This document shows, piece by piece, positions 45,148 through 54,374 of a stretch of 64,000 nt of DNA (position 1 is the first letter of the stretch; every line of letters starts with the position of its first letter). A program made the translations under genes and the position numbers. The notes below the pieces were generated by a model, which was not told where the DNA came from, did not search any database, and worked only from the letters and a program-made list of their open reading frames with translations. Location: assembly GCA_016722655.1 (NCBI GenBank), contig JADKIR010000004.1:62001-126000 (forward strand), written 5' to 3'. The DNA is from Cytophagaceae bacterium (GTDB lineage Bacteria; Bacteroidota; Bacteroidia; Cytophagales; Spirosomataceae).

Positions 45148-45453
45148 TCATTTCCCCAATCTCTCCCTCACCAAAATCCTCCGGCGGCGGGAAATGGGCA
45201 GAAAGGCATCATTGATTAATACACCCTCCGCAGTAACCTCAAAATTATGCAGGTATTGAAGGTTAATTACCTGCGAGCGGTGAATTCTGAGAAACTGGTT
45301 TTCGTCCAACTTTTCCATCACCTTTTTGAGAGTTACTGCAACAAAAACGGTACTTTGATCAACCAGATAAACCTTTGAATAATTGACGTACCCTTCCAGC
45401 CATAATACCTCATCAGGGTTAATTCTGGTTTTAGCGTTAAGATTTATCATCAT
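45148..45453 (-). CDS. Stand-alone LytTR DNA-binding domain
   Basis: The 101 aa start MMINLNAKTRINPDEVLWLE at 45453. This is a LytTR domain alone: VLWLEGYVNYSKVYLVDQ, FLRIHRSQVINLQYLHNF and LPISRRRRILVRERLG. No receiver domain is present. It overlaps the upstream two-TM gene by 17 nt. Together they look like a membrane-anchored LytTR regulator divided into two proteins. Confidence 0.85.
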   Translation of the reverse strand: MMINLNAKTRINPDEVLWLEGYVNYSKVYLVDQSTVFVAVTLKKVMEKLDENQFLRIHRSQVINLQYLHNFEVTAEGVLINDAFLPISRRRRILVRERLGK

Positions 45454-45670
45454 CAATTTGTTTAAAAAGAAATGTGAATAAAATTTTGAATAATAATGGA
45501 AACAGTAGAAGGGAAAGTGTTCCGCCGAAGATCTGTAGCTCCCCAAAGGGATCAGCCAATCCTTTAAAAATTAAAAAAAGTGAAAGAAATATGCTGACAG
45601 AAACAAGAGAATAATACAAAAACTCATATGACTGGAATTTCTTATTACTCTGTAATTGACATAACTTCAT
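45437..45670 (-). CDS. Small two-TM protein coupled to LytTR
   Basis: The 77 aa have two membrane helices (YYSLVSVSIFLSLFLIFKGL and GGTLSLLLFPLLFKILFTFL) separated by a short loop (ADPFGELQIF), a basic N-terminus and an acidic end DDDKS. It overlaps the downstream LytTR gene by 17 nt in another frame. It could anchor or control that regulator. No family recognised. Confidence 0.65.
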   Translation of the reverse strand: MKLCQLQSNKKFQSYEFLYYSLVSVSIFLSLFLIFKGLADPFGELQIFGGTLSLLLFPLLFKILFTFLFKQIDDDKS

Positions 45671-45926
45671 ATCCTTTTTTCATTTTTAATAACTAATTTT
45701 TCAAAAAGGTTACTAACTTTTTTAAAAAAAATGGAATTAAGAAATAGAAGCATCCTAAATGGTGATTTGTTTTATTAATGAAACTTAAAATTCGATCCCT
45801 ATCAATAATTATTTCAGATTTGAAATGGAATTTTAATCTAATTCCAACAAACAAGAAGATTCTAATAATATAATTTCTAAACAGGAAGCCCAATGTTTAC
45901 TTTTGACAAGACAAATAAAATCCTCT

Positions 45927-46502
45927 ATGTCCGAAAAAACTGAACTGAAAATATTGGAATTGGTAAACTCTCCTATCGGCAGGGACAGAGAAAAAGGAGT
46001 GGAGTTGTTTATTAAAACCTATGAAGCAAAGTCTAAAAACTGGATAATAAAAAATGGGCTGAGAGACTTTGCCGATGACATCTGGATTGAGGCCGCCCAC
46101 ATGATGATCAGAGCCATACAATCAGGTGCTTATCAAAAATTACCCGGGATTGAACTTTATACTTACTTTCATAAAATATTAAAAGGGGTTTTAATAAAAT
46201 ACTATAATCGCGAACTCAAAGACAAAAATGGTGTTGAAATTGACTCCACAAATAATTCACTGATAGATACAAACACCCCGGAAAGCTATTTGCAGCTCAA
46301 GGAATTGTTGACAGCACTGGAACACTGCCTACTGCAACTCAAACCCATTGATAGAGAATTACTTAAAGAAAAAATATTGAAAGGTAAAAAGTTAATTGAC
46401 CTGGTTGAAAAATATAATTTAAAAACCTACAACAACGCAAAACAGAAATATTTTAAACTAAAAAAAATGCTGATAAGCTGCTTAAACACAAAAGGAATAT
46501 GA
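45927..46502 (+). CDS. Divergent sigma-70-type (ECF-like) sigma factor
   Basis: I take the ATG at 45927 (MSEKTELKILELVN), 191 aa; a TTG 24 bases earlier is less likely. Region 2 resembles ECF factors (DFADDIWIEAAHMMIRAIQS, then YTYFHKILKGVLIKYYNREL). Region 4 is weak but present: LLQLKPIDRELLKEKILKGK and the helix LVEKYNLKTYNNAKQKYFKL. The stop codon overlaps the next start by 4 nt (ATGA). The pair converges on a CHAT gene. Confidence 0.75.
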   Translation: MSEKTELKILELVNSPIGRDREKGVELFIKTYEAKSKNWIIKNGLRDFADDIWIEAAHMMIRAIQSGAYQKLPGIELYTYFHKILKGVLIKYYNRELKDKNGVEIDSTNNSLIDTNTPESYLQLKELLTALEHCLLQLKPIDRELLKEKILKGKKLIDLVEKYNLKTYNNAKQKYFKLKKMLISCLNTKGI

Positions 46503-47122
46503 AAGAGAATATTGAACAGGACGAAAGAATTATTTCGGAATTGCTTCAAGGGAAAAAGCCTTCTGAAATCGATGAAGAAACCGAGGAAGTAAACAATCTG
46601 GCAACACTTCAAAGGAACCTCAGGTTGTTTCAGTGGTCTGAAGATGCACTGAAAGTTTTAAATAAAAACAAGAGGAAGTTTAGGGTAAGTTTCCAAAGAA
46701 TCAGCATCGCTGCAGGAATTGCTCTTTTTCTAGGAATAAGCTCATTTTTAATATTTGACAAAAACTATTTTACCGACGTAGTGGTGGCCGAAAACACCCT
46801 AAGGTCTGAAAATGATCCTAATGAAAAAGTAAATCCTCAAAAAGAAGCCTATCTCAATTTTATTGATGGTAAGGCAAATTATTTTGCAGGAGATTTTGAG
46901 ACAGCCATAAAATTATATCAAATGGCTCTTGAGACGCCCAATTTGAGAAACCAATTAACTGAAGCAATTGAATGGCATCTTTGTGTGGCCTATCTTCTAA
47001 ATAATCAAACCAAAGAATGTGAAAACATGTTGGAAAAAATAAGAAAGAATCCAAATCCAAAATATGAAATTAAAGAAATTGACCTTTTGAAATTAAGATT
47101 TCAATTATGGCTTAAAAAATAG
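46499..47122 (+). CDS. Single-pass membrane TPR protein downstream of the sigma factor
   Basis: The 207 aa have a cytoplasmic acidic start (NIEQDERIISELLQGKKPSE), TM at about 70-87 (ISIAAGIALFLGISSFLIF) and a periplasmic TPR-like part (AYLNFIDGKANYFAGDFETA, IKLYQMALETPNLRNQL). The topology and the coupling to a sigma gene suggest an anti-sigma or sensor role; this is inference, since there is no recognisable anti-sigma motif. Its 3' end overlaps the convergent CHAT gene by 18 nt. Confidence 0.7.
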   Translation: MKENIEQDERIISELLQGKKPSEIDEETEEVNNLATLQRNLRLFQWSEDALKVLNKNKRKFRVSFQRISIAAGIALFLGISSFLIFDKNYFTDVVVAENTLRSENDPNEKVNPQKEAYLNFIDGKANYFAGDFETAIKLYQMALETPNLRNQLTEAIEWHLCVAYLLNNQTKECENMLEKIRKNPNPKYEIKEIDLLKLRFQLWLKK

Positions 47123-49825
47123 TCTTTTCCTGAAAATCCATAATAGATTCAGGCCAACAAAAAAGGCAAGCAAATAAGGAAGATAGATTTCCAATGGCGA
47201 AACAATAGGCTCTGTGCTGCCTATAATCTGGAAATGTGCCCAATAGAAAGGCAAGTCCCGGGCTTTTCCCACTGAAGTTTGCAAGTAAGAAAGTTTGGCA
47301 TTTCTGAGAGCCTGATCTTTGGGCATGCCGCCAAGAAGATTTTTATAAAATAATGAAGTAAGAATACTCATACTTTCATCGTCAACTTCCCATAAGGTGG
47401 CAGCTACCGAAGGACAACCGGCCCAGCTTATGGCAGCAGCAAACGATCTTGCACCAAGTCCATGATAAGTTTTACCCTGATGAGTTGCACAGGCACTCAA
47501 TACCACAAGAGGGGTCTTAATATCAAAATTTCTGATTTCACTGGCAAATAGTCGGGTATCAGAAGGTCTTTTTGAATTAAAAAACAAATAGGGATCATTA
47601 TTTTCACCAATGGAAGCATGAGTGGCAATTATTAAAGGACTTGATGAGTTATTCTGAAGTTTATCAGTAAATAAAGATTTTGATGCCTGATAATTGTAAA
47701 AGTTTTCAGACTTGATTCCTTTTATTTCAGCAGTACTAAATCTCAAGGGCTTCAATCCTGAAATCAAATCTTCTGATTTAAAAGCAAAAGGAAATAAGGC
47801 AACCCATTTTTTACCGGACCAGTTGAACTCTGAGGACCTTTGCTTATTTAATTGTAAACTCGAGGTATATGAAATAGCCACATTTTCTATTAAATATTTA
47901 CCTGTTTTGCCATTTTTTAAAATATCAAAACTTATGTCGAAGAATTTGTTGTCCGGATTGAGCATTAATTTCTCATAACTTTCCCATTTAGGGATAACCC
48001 TATTTATTAATATTTCAAATAAATATTCAGAAGATTTGATGGCTGTAAAACCCTCATAAGGCGAGGGAACACTCGTGAGCTGGGTCCTAAGCTCTTCAAG
48101 ATTTTTATCAAAAATTTTGCTGTTAATCAATAGCTTTTTCATCCAGGTGTGGCGACTGTTTTTGCAAAAAACATACAACTCCTCCCCCATCAGAATATAA
48201 TTTACATAGATTGCATTTTCAGGAATCTCAACTTTCTCGCTTTGATTCAAAATTCTATCTGAAAGTGATTTATTGATTTTTGAAAACTGTGCCCACAAAT
48301 CCTGCACTTTTGTTTCATATTTTATTATTTCATCAGCTAAAGACTTATCATTCAACGACTTCAAATAACTTAAATAAGCTTGATTGGCTTGAATTTTTAT
48401 CATTAAACTGTCGGATTTTTGATTTCTTTTTGTGCTTTTCAATAAAAGTGGGTCAGTTAAAACCACAGATTTTGCTTCTTCAGCATAGTCAAAAACTTCA
48501 TTAACCAGATCTCTATTTTTCGGATTTTCGTAAACTAAATTAAAACCCAGTTTAACCACATCTTTATATACGTCATGATATTTATGGGTAAATAAAACTT
48601 TAGAATCCATATTTTCCTGAAATTGTCTTATTTGCTTGCCCAACTTTATGGACTTAACTTTAAAATTGTAAGCCAAATAAAGGTCTCTTGCAGCTTTTTC
48701 AAGAATATATTTTTGTTGATAAACCCCTCCTATTTTATTAAGAATCTCAAAAAGTTTAAGTCTGTGAGGTTTAATATTTTCGACATTGAATTTTTCCAGA
48801 TTATCCCCGGGAAACAATACATTAAAGGCATCTTTATAACTTTCCAATGACTTATTAAAATCTTTGATTTGGTAAAAATATGCCCCCCAAGCCATTGCTT
48901 TATAATAGTCAACCTCAATGTTACCGGTTTTATCAGGAAAAGATTTGAGGATTTTTTTTACATTTTCTACTTTGCCAAGGTTAAGATAATTTTCGCATTT
49001 ATCAATTTCCGACATCTCATAATATTTAAAAATGTCATTCAGATTCTTGCCAGAATCCTTGGCCAGGTTAAAATGCTCAATGGCTTTTGTATCTTGGGAT
49101 AACCTGGTATAAAAATATCCCAACATATAATAAACTTTGGCCTTTTCTGTAGGGTTTACAAATTTGCTTTTTTTAAAAAGTTCCAGCAATTCCTGATTTT
49201 CCATTATCCCTTTTTCATACTCTCCGGAGAAAGCATAAATATTTGATAAAAGGCTGTTAGCTCTGGCATAATGTATAGGATTTTTAAGACCTTTCGCAAT
49301 CCTGGCTGCATTTGACAACATCACCCTGGCTTTTTCAAGGTCAAATAGTTCAATCAAAAAATATGCATAATTGATATAATAGTAGGTAACAAATAATGGG
49401 GTTTGTTTCGAAACCTCAGGATTTAAACGCAGGATTTGTGCGGCAGTCTCAAAGCTTGAGGCAGCTTGGTCGAATCGATATAGTTTATGATAACAGGGTG
49501 CTGAGGCACTAATTAGCCTGAAAGTAACTGAATCATTCCTGATATGCTTGTTTTTCATTAGGCTAAGCCCATCCTGGCAAACAGATAGTGCCTTATCAAA
49601 ATCGTTGATATTAAAATATGAGCCACATAAATCGGCTCTAATGATATTCTCCCAGATCCAATCACCAGATTTATGTGCTTCAATCAAGGCTTTTTCATAG
49701 TTTCTTAAACCTTTTGGAGCGTCTATGGATGCAATTTTGTTACCCTTTTTCCAATATTCAATGTAACTCTGCGAGTATAGATTAACACTGAAAAGTAAAA
49801 ATAAAATTAGTTTAAAGTGGCTCAC
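47105..49825 (-). CDS. TPR-CHAT protein with C-terminal membrane anchor
   Basis: The 906 aa have a signal peptide (LILFLLFSVNLYSQ). Tetratricopeptide repeats span about 30-390 (for example KAKVYYMLGYFYTRLSQDTK), then a linker. The CHAT caspase-like domain at about 590-875 has predicted His736 (LIIATHASIGENNDPYLFF) and Cys779 (VVLSACATHQGKTYHGLGA), with ISWAGCPSVAATLWEVDDES. The TM helix at about 881-898 is followed by RKRLFFKP. It is thus a membrane-held, exported protease-like protein. The substrate is unknown. It is convergent with the sigma/TPR pair. Confidence 0.87.
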   Translation of the reverse strand: MSHFKLILFLLFSVNLYSQSYIEYWKKGNKIASIDAPKGLRNYEKALIEAHKSGDWIWENIIRADLCGSYFNINDFDKALSVCQDGLSLMKNKHIRNDSVTFRLISASAPCYHKLYRFDQAASSFETAAQILRLNPEVSKQTPLFVTYYYINYAYFLIELFDLEKARVMLSNAARIAKGLKNPIHYARANSLLSNIYAFSGEYEKGIMENQELLELFKKSKFVNPTEKAKVYYMLGYFYTRLSQDTKAIEHFNLAKDSGKNLNDIFKYYEMSEIDKCENYLNLGKVENVKKILKSFPDKTGNIEVDYYKAMAWGAYFYQIKDFNKSLESYKDAFNVLFPGDNLEKFNVENIKPHRLKLFEILNKIGGVYQQKYILEKAARDLYLAYNFKVKSIKLGKQIRQFQENMDSKVLFTHKYHDVYKDVVKLGFNLVYENPKNRDLVNEVFDYAEEAKSVVLTDPLLLKSTKRNQKSDSLMIKIQANQAYLSYLKSLNDKSLADEIIKYETKVQDLWAQFSKINKSLSDRILNQSEKVEIPENAIYVNYILMGEELYVFCKNSRHTWMKKLLINSKIFDKNLEELRTQLTSVPSPYEGFTAIKSSEYLFEILINRVIPKWESYEKLMLNPDNKFFDISFDILKNGKTGKYLIENVAISYTSSLQLNKQRSSEFNWSGKKWVALFPFAFKSEDLISGLKPLRFSTAEIKGIKSENFYNYQASKSLFTDKLQNNSSSPLIIATHASIGENNDPYLFFNSKRPSDTRLFASEIRNFDIKTPLVVLSACATHQGKTYHGLGARSFAAAISWAGCPSVAATLWEVDDESMSILTSLFYKNLLGGMPKDQALRNAKLSYLQTSVGKARDLPFYWAHFQIIGSTEPIVSPLEIYLPYLLAFFVGLNLLWIFRKRLFFKP

Positions 49826-50225
49826 TAAATCTAAAATTGATAATGGTTACAAAGCTATTTTTTAGTCCCTTTTTCAAAAAGTTCTAATATTAATCAATTA
49901 TAAATAAATGACAAACTATTCGGTTTTTAGTCTATAAAAAGAGTAGATACAAAATTGTTGAATTATGTATTTGATTTTTAACCAATAAGATTAAATCTTT
50001 TGATTGGAAAATTTCTAATAACGAAAACAGAAAACCTAAATAAGAGATTACTATTCAGTGCATTAAACAAATGTCTTCCTAATTAAATTTTATGAAATTC
50101 TGAAGGGAGCATTAGGTGTTTTTAAGCAAAAAGGATATGGAAACTTTACAAAATGGAAGAAGGTTTGGGGGAAAAGATCAATAATTTGATTATTGTTTCC
50201 AGAAAAATCATATGGAGTTATTTTT
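49826..50225. other. Intergenic region upstream of the CHAT gene
   Basis: About 400 bp, AT-rich. No start codon is followed by a coherent reading frame. It probably carries the CHAT promoter. Confidence 0.5.
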
Positions 50226-50345
50226 TTAACTGCACTGCCCCAATATTACCCAAATTATAATAAAAACAATGATGGTACCGAAGCAGCCTCCACCCAATTT
50301 TTTGGCACCATATCCTGATATTAATCCTCTGAAGATATTGTTCAT
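50226..50345 (-). CDS. 39-residue membrane protein, second gene of a two-gene operon
   Basis: ATG at 50345, one base after the stop codon of the upstream small gene. The product starts MNNIFRGLISGYGAKKLGGG and continues with one TM helix (CFGTIIVFIIIWVILGQCS). The Gly-rich lead and the anchor look like a functional unit rather than a random frame. The close packing supports translation. No family recognised. Confidence 0.65.
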   Translation of the reverse strand: MNNIFRGLISGYGAKKLGGGCFGTIIVFIIIWVILGQCS

Positions 50346-50346
50346 A

Positions 50347-50532
50347 TTACACCCGATAATTCATTAAGGTATTGAAAAGTCCAAGAATTTTCAATATCCA
50401 AATAATGACCGCAATCACAACAATAATATTCAGAATCTTCTTGATTTTGTCGTCCATTGGAATGTAAGTATTGACCAACCAAAGCAGAAATCCAACTACG
50501 ACGATTACAAGTAAAAGATTAATTAATGGCAT
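50347..50532 (-). CDS. Thivi_2564 family small membrane protein
   Basis: The 61 aa start MPLINLLLVIVVVGFLLWLV, with loop NTYIPMDDKIKKILN and a second helix VVIAVIIWILKILGLF. This is the pattern of the Thivi_2564 family (a hydrophobic pair around YIPMDxxIKxILN). The function is unknown. A 39-residue membrane gene begins one base downstream. Confidence 0.85.
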   Translation of the reverse strand: MPLINLLLVIVVVGFLLWLVNTYIPMDDKIKKILNIIVVIAVIIWILKILGLFNTLMNYRV

Positions 50533-50615
50533 AATTTTAAAATTTTTATTTGATGTAAAATTGGACAGATTTTAAGTCAAAAGTTTTACAAAATTATTTT
50601 AATGATTTTCAAAAT

Positions 50616-51182
50616 TCACACTTTGAGCGACTTTGATTTGTCAGCTTTGATACACCATAATAGCTCTTTTATAAAAACATCCGCTAGTTTTTCACTTATT
50701 TCTTTGTCGAGAGGTTCTCCGGTTTCCGAATAACTTTTTTCGATATTTGGCACCGAAAACTGCTCTGTTTTGGTCCAGGCTTTCATTTTCCAAAGAGTAA
50801 ATTGCAATGCCATCAGTACTTGAGAACCTCCAAATGGACCCGCAGAAACCGTCGCAATACCTACAGGCTTATGTCGCCATTCTTCATACAAAAGATCAAT
50901 CGCATTTTTTAAACTTGCCGGAATACCGCCATTGTATTCGGGTGTCACGATGATGATTCCATCTGAGGATTTGATTTTTTGTGAAAATTCAAGAGCATTT
51001 TTAGCCTGATTTTTTTGCTTTTTCAAAACTTCAGTAAAAATCGGGAAGTTGTATTCCTTCAAATCCAGGATTTCAGTTTTTGCAAGTTTATTTTTCTCTA
51101 GAAAATTTTGAAAAAATAATACAACCCGATGGCTCTTGCGGTCAGTTCTGATACTGGAAGAAATAATAGAAATATTAAACAT
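50616..51182 (-). CDS. NAD(P)H-dependent FMN reductase
   Basis: The 188 aa belong to the NADPH-dependent FMN reductase/azoreductase family (flavodoxin fold). Phosphate-binding loop SSSIRTDRKSHRVVLFF and flavin motif IIVTPEYNGGIPASLKNAID, followed by KPVGIATVSAGPFGGSQVLM. It probably reduces quinones or azo compounds as a cytoplasmic detoxification enzyme. It lies in a region of stress-linked small genes. Confidence 0.9.
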   Translation of the reverse strand: MFNISIISSSIRTDRKSHRVVLFFQNFLEKNKLAKTEILDLKEYNFPIFTEVLKKQKNQAKNALEFSQKIKSSDGIIIVTPEYNGGIPASLKNAIDLLYEEWRHKPVGIATVSAGPFGGSQVLMALQFTLWKMKAWTKTEQFSVPNIEKSYSETGEPLDKEISEKLADVFIKELLWCIKADKSKSLKV

Positions 51183-51233
51183 GAAAATCTTAAAATACAG
51201 ATTATTAATTATTTATATAAAAAAAATTAAACC

Positions 51234-52109
51234 CTACGCTTTTTGCATTCTCAACACAGCTTTTTCTGCACGCTGATTTGCAATCTGTTCTTTCCTGATT
51301 AGCCAACTTTTGCCAAAGGTTTTTCCAATCAATTTATCCAAAGGCATTTTGATAGAAACATTGACCAGACCTTTTACTTTCTTGCTAAAATCCGGGGCTA
51401 TTTTTCTATAACTCACCGAAAAACTATTGTCTAAGTAAGTGATATAATGCCAATAACCGCTCGGCATAAAAATAGAATCCCCATGTTCAAGTACACATTC
51501 ATAACCTTTTACATGTGCCAGTGCAGGATATTTTTGGTAGTCGATATTTCCCAGGTTTATGAGCGAATATGTGTTCAGAGGCAAACAATAAAGCAAATCA
51601 GAATATTCTGGACCAACCAAAACTACCTTTTTACGGCCACCAAAATGCGTCAAAAGCACGTTTGACATATCAATATCATAATGTATCCTGACGGTGGTAT
51701 CTTTTCCTCCAAAAAATAGATAACCCATTTTATCCATCACTCCGCTAAATATTTTCGGACAGGGAAATTCGCGGCGAAGCAGTGGGTTGTGTTTATAAAA
51801 ATCAAACAGAAATATCCTCAAATCGGTTTTGGGATTAGATTCCAGTGTCGAAATAAAATCAGATAGTTTCATTTTCAAATCAGGTGAAGTGAGTGCCGAA
51901 CCTGCACTTTTTTTGTTTTTATTATCAAAAACCCCCACTTCTACATCGCCCATGGTGTCTTTAAAATATTTCAGTGACCACTTTTTTCCTGCAATCTCAT
52001 ACTCCGTCAGGCCTTTTATTACTACCGGTTTTTGAGGAAAAAAATATTTATCATTGAAATCTTTCTTTCCCAAAAAATCTATCACATCTATTTTTAAAGA
52101 TAAATCCAT
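51234..52109 (-). CDS. Cupin-like (JmjC-type) domain protein
   Basis: The 291 aa belong to the Cupin_8 family. Metal site: His and Asp in TVRIHYDIDMSNVLLTHFGG and the later His in SIFMPSGYWHYITYL, the HxD...H triad of Fe(II)/2-oxoglutarate dioxygenases. KVVLVGPEYSDLLYCLP lies between. Substrate unknown; bacterial relatives include protein hydroxylases and the tRNA wybutosine enzyme. It is adjacent to the FMN reductase gene. Confidence 0.85.
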   Translation of the reverse strand: MDLSLKIDVIDFLGKKDFNDKYFFPQKPVVIKGLTEYEIAGKKWSLKYFKDTMGDVEVGVFDNKNKKSAGSALTSPDLKMKLSDFISTLESNPKTDLRIFLFDFYKHNPLLRREFPCPKIFSGVMDKMGYLFFGGKDTTVRIHYDIDMSNVLLTHFGGRKKVVLVGPEYSDLLYCLPLNTYSLINLGNIDYQKYPALAHVKGYECVLEHGDSIFMPSGYWHYITYLDNSFSVSYRKIAPDFSKKVKGLVNVSIKMPLDKLIGKTFGKSWLIRKEQIANQRAEKAVLRMQKA

Positions 52110-52295
52110 GGTATTTTTTATTGAGGATAAGTAAAAAGGAAAGAACCCTTCTTTCCAGCATTTACAAAAATGGGAGGTTTTAGTTGCTCATCCTTTACAG
52201 AATTGTGGGAGAGATTTACATAATTGCCACATTATGAAAACCAAAAAGTATTTGTTGAAAACCGGAGCGATGATTGTTTTTTTAGTGTTTTGAAA

Positions 52296-52331
52296 TAAAA
52301 AAATCCTTCAGATTTAATTTTCTGAAGGATT
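52296..52331 (-). terminator. Terminator of the PepSY-like gene
   Basis: On the minus strand AATCCTTCAGA and TCTGAAGGATT pair and are followed by a run of T residues. Confidence 0.8.
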
Positions 52332-52349
52332 CTCTGAGCTAAAATAATA

Positions 52350-52937
52350 CTACCTTAACCTTGTAAAAAATGCAACATCACCAGCCATGTTTACTTCCAT
52401 CACCAGCTTTTTGTTGTCTTTCCTTAATTCTACAAAATAATTATCTGAGTTTGTAAAATCTTGATTATAAAGCGTTACATAGCTACTGACATTATCCATT
52501 CCGTCAAACATAATCACGTCGCCGACTGTGTAGCTTTTGTAATTATCATTGATTTCATTTTGTGCTTTCATTGGCAAATCCATAAATGATTTGACACAAG
52601 TAGTGCCAATTAACTTGTTGTCGGTGTTGTAATAGGCAGTAGTTACCACCCCATCTTTTGTAAATGTACCTTCATCCATTCTTGGGGCAATTTCCCATTG
52701 CACATCTGTGGTTTGACCAAAATCAGCCGCAAACTGATCTTTCGAGCGTTGGCTAACTTCACTTCCCAGAAGTTTCCTCAAGGCTTTTTTGTTTTCTAGT
52801 TTTTGTTTGTTAAGCATGGCTTCCTGCTTATCTAATCGGGCGATTTCTTTTCTATAATAAGCTTTTTCTTTGCTTTGAGCCATTGCTGAAGCTATAATAA
52901 AAAATGAAGCGAACATACAGAGCATTAACTTTTTCAT
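52350..52937 (-). CDS. Exported protein of a PepSY-like/DUF2874-type family
   Basis: The start is ATG 52937 (MKKLMLCMFASFFIIASAMA), giving 195 aa. After the signal peptide comes a lysine-rich helix (KEKAYYRKEIARLDKQEAML), then strands with VQWEIAPRMDEGTFTKDG, TTAYYNTDNKLIGTTC and YVTLYNQDF. These fit beta-lactamase-inhibitor/PepSY-like proteins common in Bacteroidota. Partner unknown. Has its own terminator. Confidence 0.65.
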   Translation of the reverse strand: MKKLMLCMFASFFIIASAMAQSKEKAYYRKEIARLDKQEAMLNKQKLENKKALRKLLGSEVSQRSKDQFAADFGQTTDVQWEIAPRMDEGTFTKDGVVTTAYYNTDNKLIGTTCVKSFMDLPMKAQNEINDNYKSYTVGDVIMFDGMDNVSSYVTLYNQDFTNSDNYFVELRKDNKKLVMEVNMAGDVAFFTRLR

Positions 52938-53352
52938 ATTTATATTTTTATTGAGCAACAAAGGTGGATCATCGCATTCTATAAAACCTTATACATTTTT
53001 AAGATTGATTTGTGAAATTCACACATTTACTAAATCATAAGGGACTTATTTCAATGGAAAAAGCTATGCTTTTTTATGTTCAATATTTTTATTTCCCAAA
53101 ATGAAAATGCAAGAAAACAATATTTTAATGCTTCCAAAAACAAATCTGAATCAATCAATTTTTTCATGTCAAATTCAAAATTGTATCTCAACAAGCCAAG
53201 CTGAAAATAAAGTGTGAATGTTACAAAAATTACATTTTTATGTGTAACACTAAAACCTGCATGTTTCTCACCTTTGCTGAGTAATTTTTTATTTTAAATC
53301 AAAAAAACATTTAGATAAAATGCTGATTTTCAAATCAAACAAATAGAAAAAC
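52938..53352. other. Intergenic region with a short inverted repeat
   Basis: About 415 bp between divergent secreted-protein genes; no ORF is supported. TGTTACA (53219-53225) and TGTAACA (53243-53249) form an inverted repeat across 17 nt, a possible operator. Confidence 0.45.
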
Positions 53353-53862
53353 ATGAAAAAATTAATTTTTGTTTTCGCATTTTCAATTCTTGGATTGGTG
53401 CCAATTACAACAAAAGCACAAGTCAGAGTTGGGGTAAATTTTAACTTTACTACGCAACCCATCTGGGGCCCGGAAGGCAATGATTACGTCAATTATTATT
53501 ATTTGCCGGACATTGACGTTTTTTATAATGTACCCAAACATCAATATGTATATGTAAAAAATGGCAGATGGACGTTTTCCAGATATTTGCCCTATCAGTA
53601 TCGTAACTACAATCTTTATAACGGATATAAGGTAGTTATTAATGAAGATAGACCATACAGGAATGCCTCCATGTACCGCACTAAATATGCGACCTACAAA
53701 GGTAATTCGCATACTCAAATCAATATTCGTAATAGCAGGGATACCCGATATTATGAAAATCGAAACCACCCTGAACACGCCAATTGGGCAAGAGAACATC
53801 GCCCACAGAAAAAAAATATTCCGGCAAAAAAAACCAATAAAAACAAAGGTCGAAGACAGTAA
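53353..53862 (+). CDS. Exported Tyr/Asn-rich protein
   Basis: The 169 aa have a signal peptide (FAFSILGLVPITTKAQ). The middle is dominated by Tyr, Asn and Arg (VNYYYLPDIDVFYNVPKHQY, YQYRNYNLYNGYKVVINED), and the end is a basic run KKNIPAKKTNKNKGRRQ. No domain recognised. It could be a surface or nucleic-acid-associated structural protein (inference). The next gene is a small membrane protein on the same strand. Confidence 0.6.
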   Translation: MKKLIFVFAFSILGLVPITTKAQVRVGVNFNFTTQPIWGPEGNDYVNYYYLPDIDVFYNVPKHQYVYVKNGRWTFSRYLPYQYRNYNLYNGYKVVINEDRPYRNASMYRTKYATYKGNSHTQINIRNSRDTRYYENRNHPEHANWAREHRPQKKNIPAKKTNKNKGRRQ

Positions 53863-53952
53863 ACTCCATTTAGTTTTTATCTATGAATTGGGTTGAATAA
53901 CGTTCCTGGAAAAGCACAATTTTTATTTTTTTTAACTTCTAAAAATTTTATC

Positions 53953-54111
53953 ATGAGCAATTTACTTTACCTTATCGCAATTATTTTAGTCCTGTTTTGG
54001 GCTGTTGGATTCTACGCTTATGGAGCAGGTGGCATCATTCATGTTTTACTTGTCATCGCTATTATTTCTATTTTGCTAAGGATAATTTCAGGAAGAAAAA
54101 TAATAAAATGA
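53953..54111 (+). CDS. lmo0937 family small membrane protein
   Basis: The 52 aa start MSNLLYLIAIILVLFWAVGF at 53953; the longer frame adds 20 residues and lacks support. The pattern YAYGAGGIIHVLLVIAIISI with two TM helices and the basic end GRKIIK matches lmo0937/DUF5670. The family is linked to stress in other bacteria; the role is not known. It is followed by a terminator. Confidence 0.82.
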   Translation: MSNLLYLIAIILVLFWAVGFYAYGAGGIIHVLLVIAIISILLRIISGRKIIK

Positions 54112-54154
54112 CACTTTGATTGAATTCGAATTTTCAAAACATTTTCTAACATCA

Positions 54155-54184
54155 AAAAGCACATTCAAAAAATGTGTTTTTTTT
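54155..54184 (+). terminator. Terminator of the lmo0937-type gene
   Basis: AAAGCACATT pairs with AATGTGTTTT around CAAAA, ending in a run of T residues. Confidence 0.7.
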
Positions 54185-54374
54185 CATTATAAAGAAATAA
54201 GGTTATTATAGTAAGCTGAAAAATACCCCAATTTGTAAATCTGAAAAAACTAATCTCCTCATAATGAACATACTTTAGACTTAAAATTGAAGAAATTTAG
54301 ATCGGAACTAAAATCAACCATAAAAAATCTCTTCATTTTTAAAGTAAAATTCCCTCCCATTCGTCTCCTATATT

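Noticed and set aside
49826..50225. Possible coding remnant upstream of the CHAT gene.
   Set aside because: All frames break within about 20 codons and show no recognisable residues.
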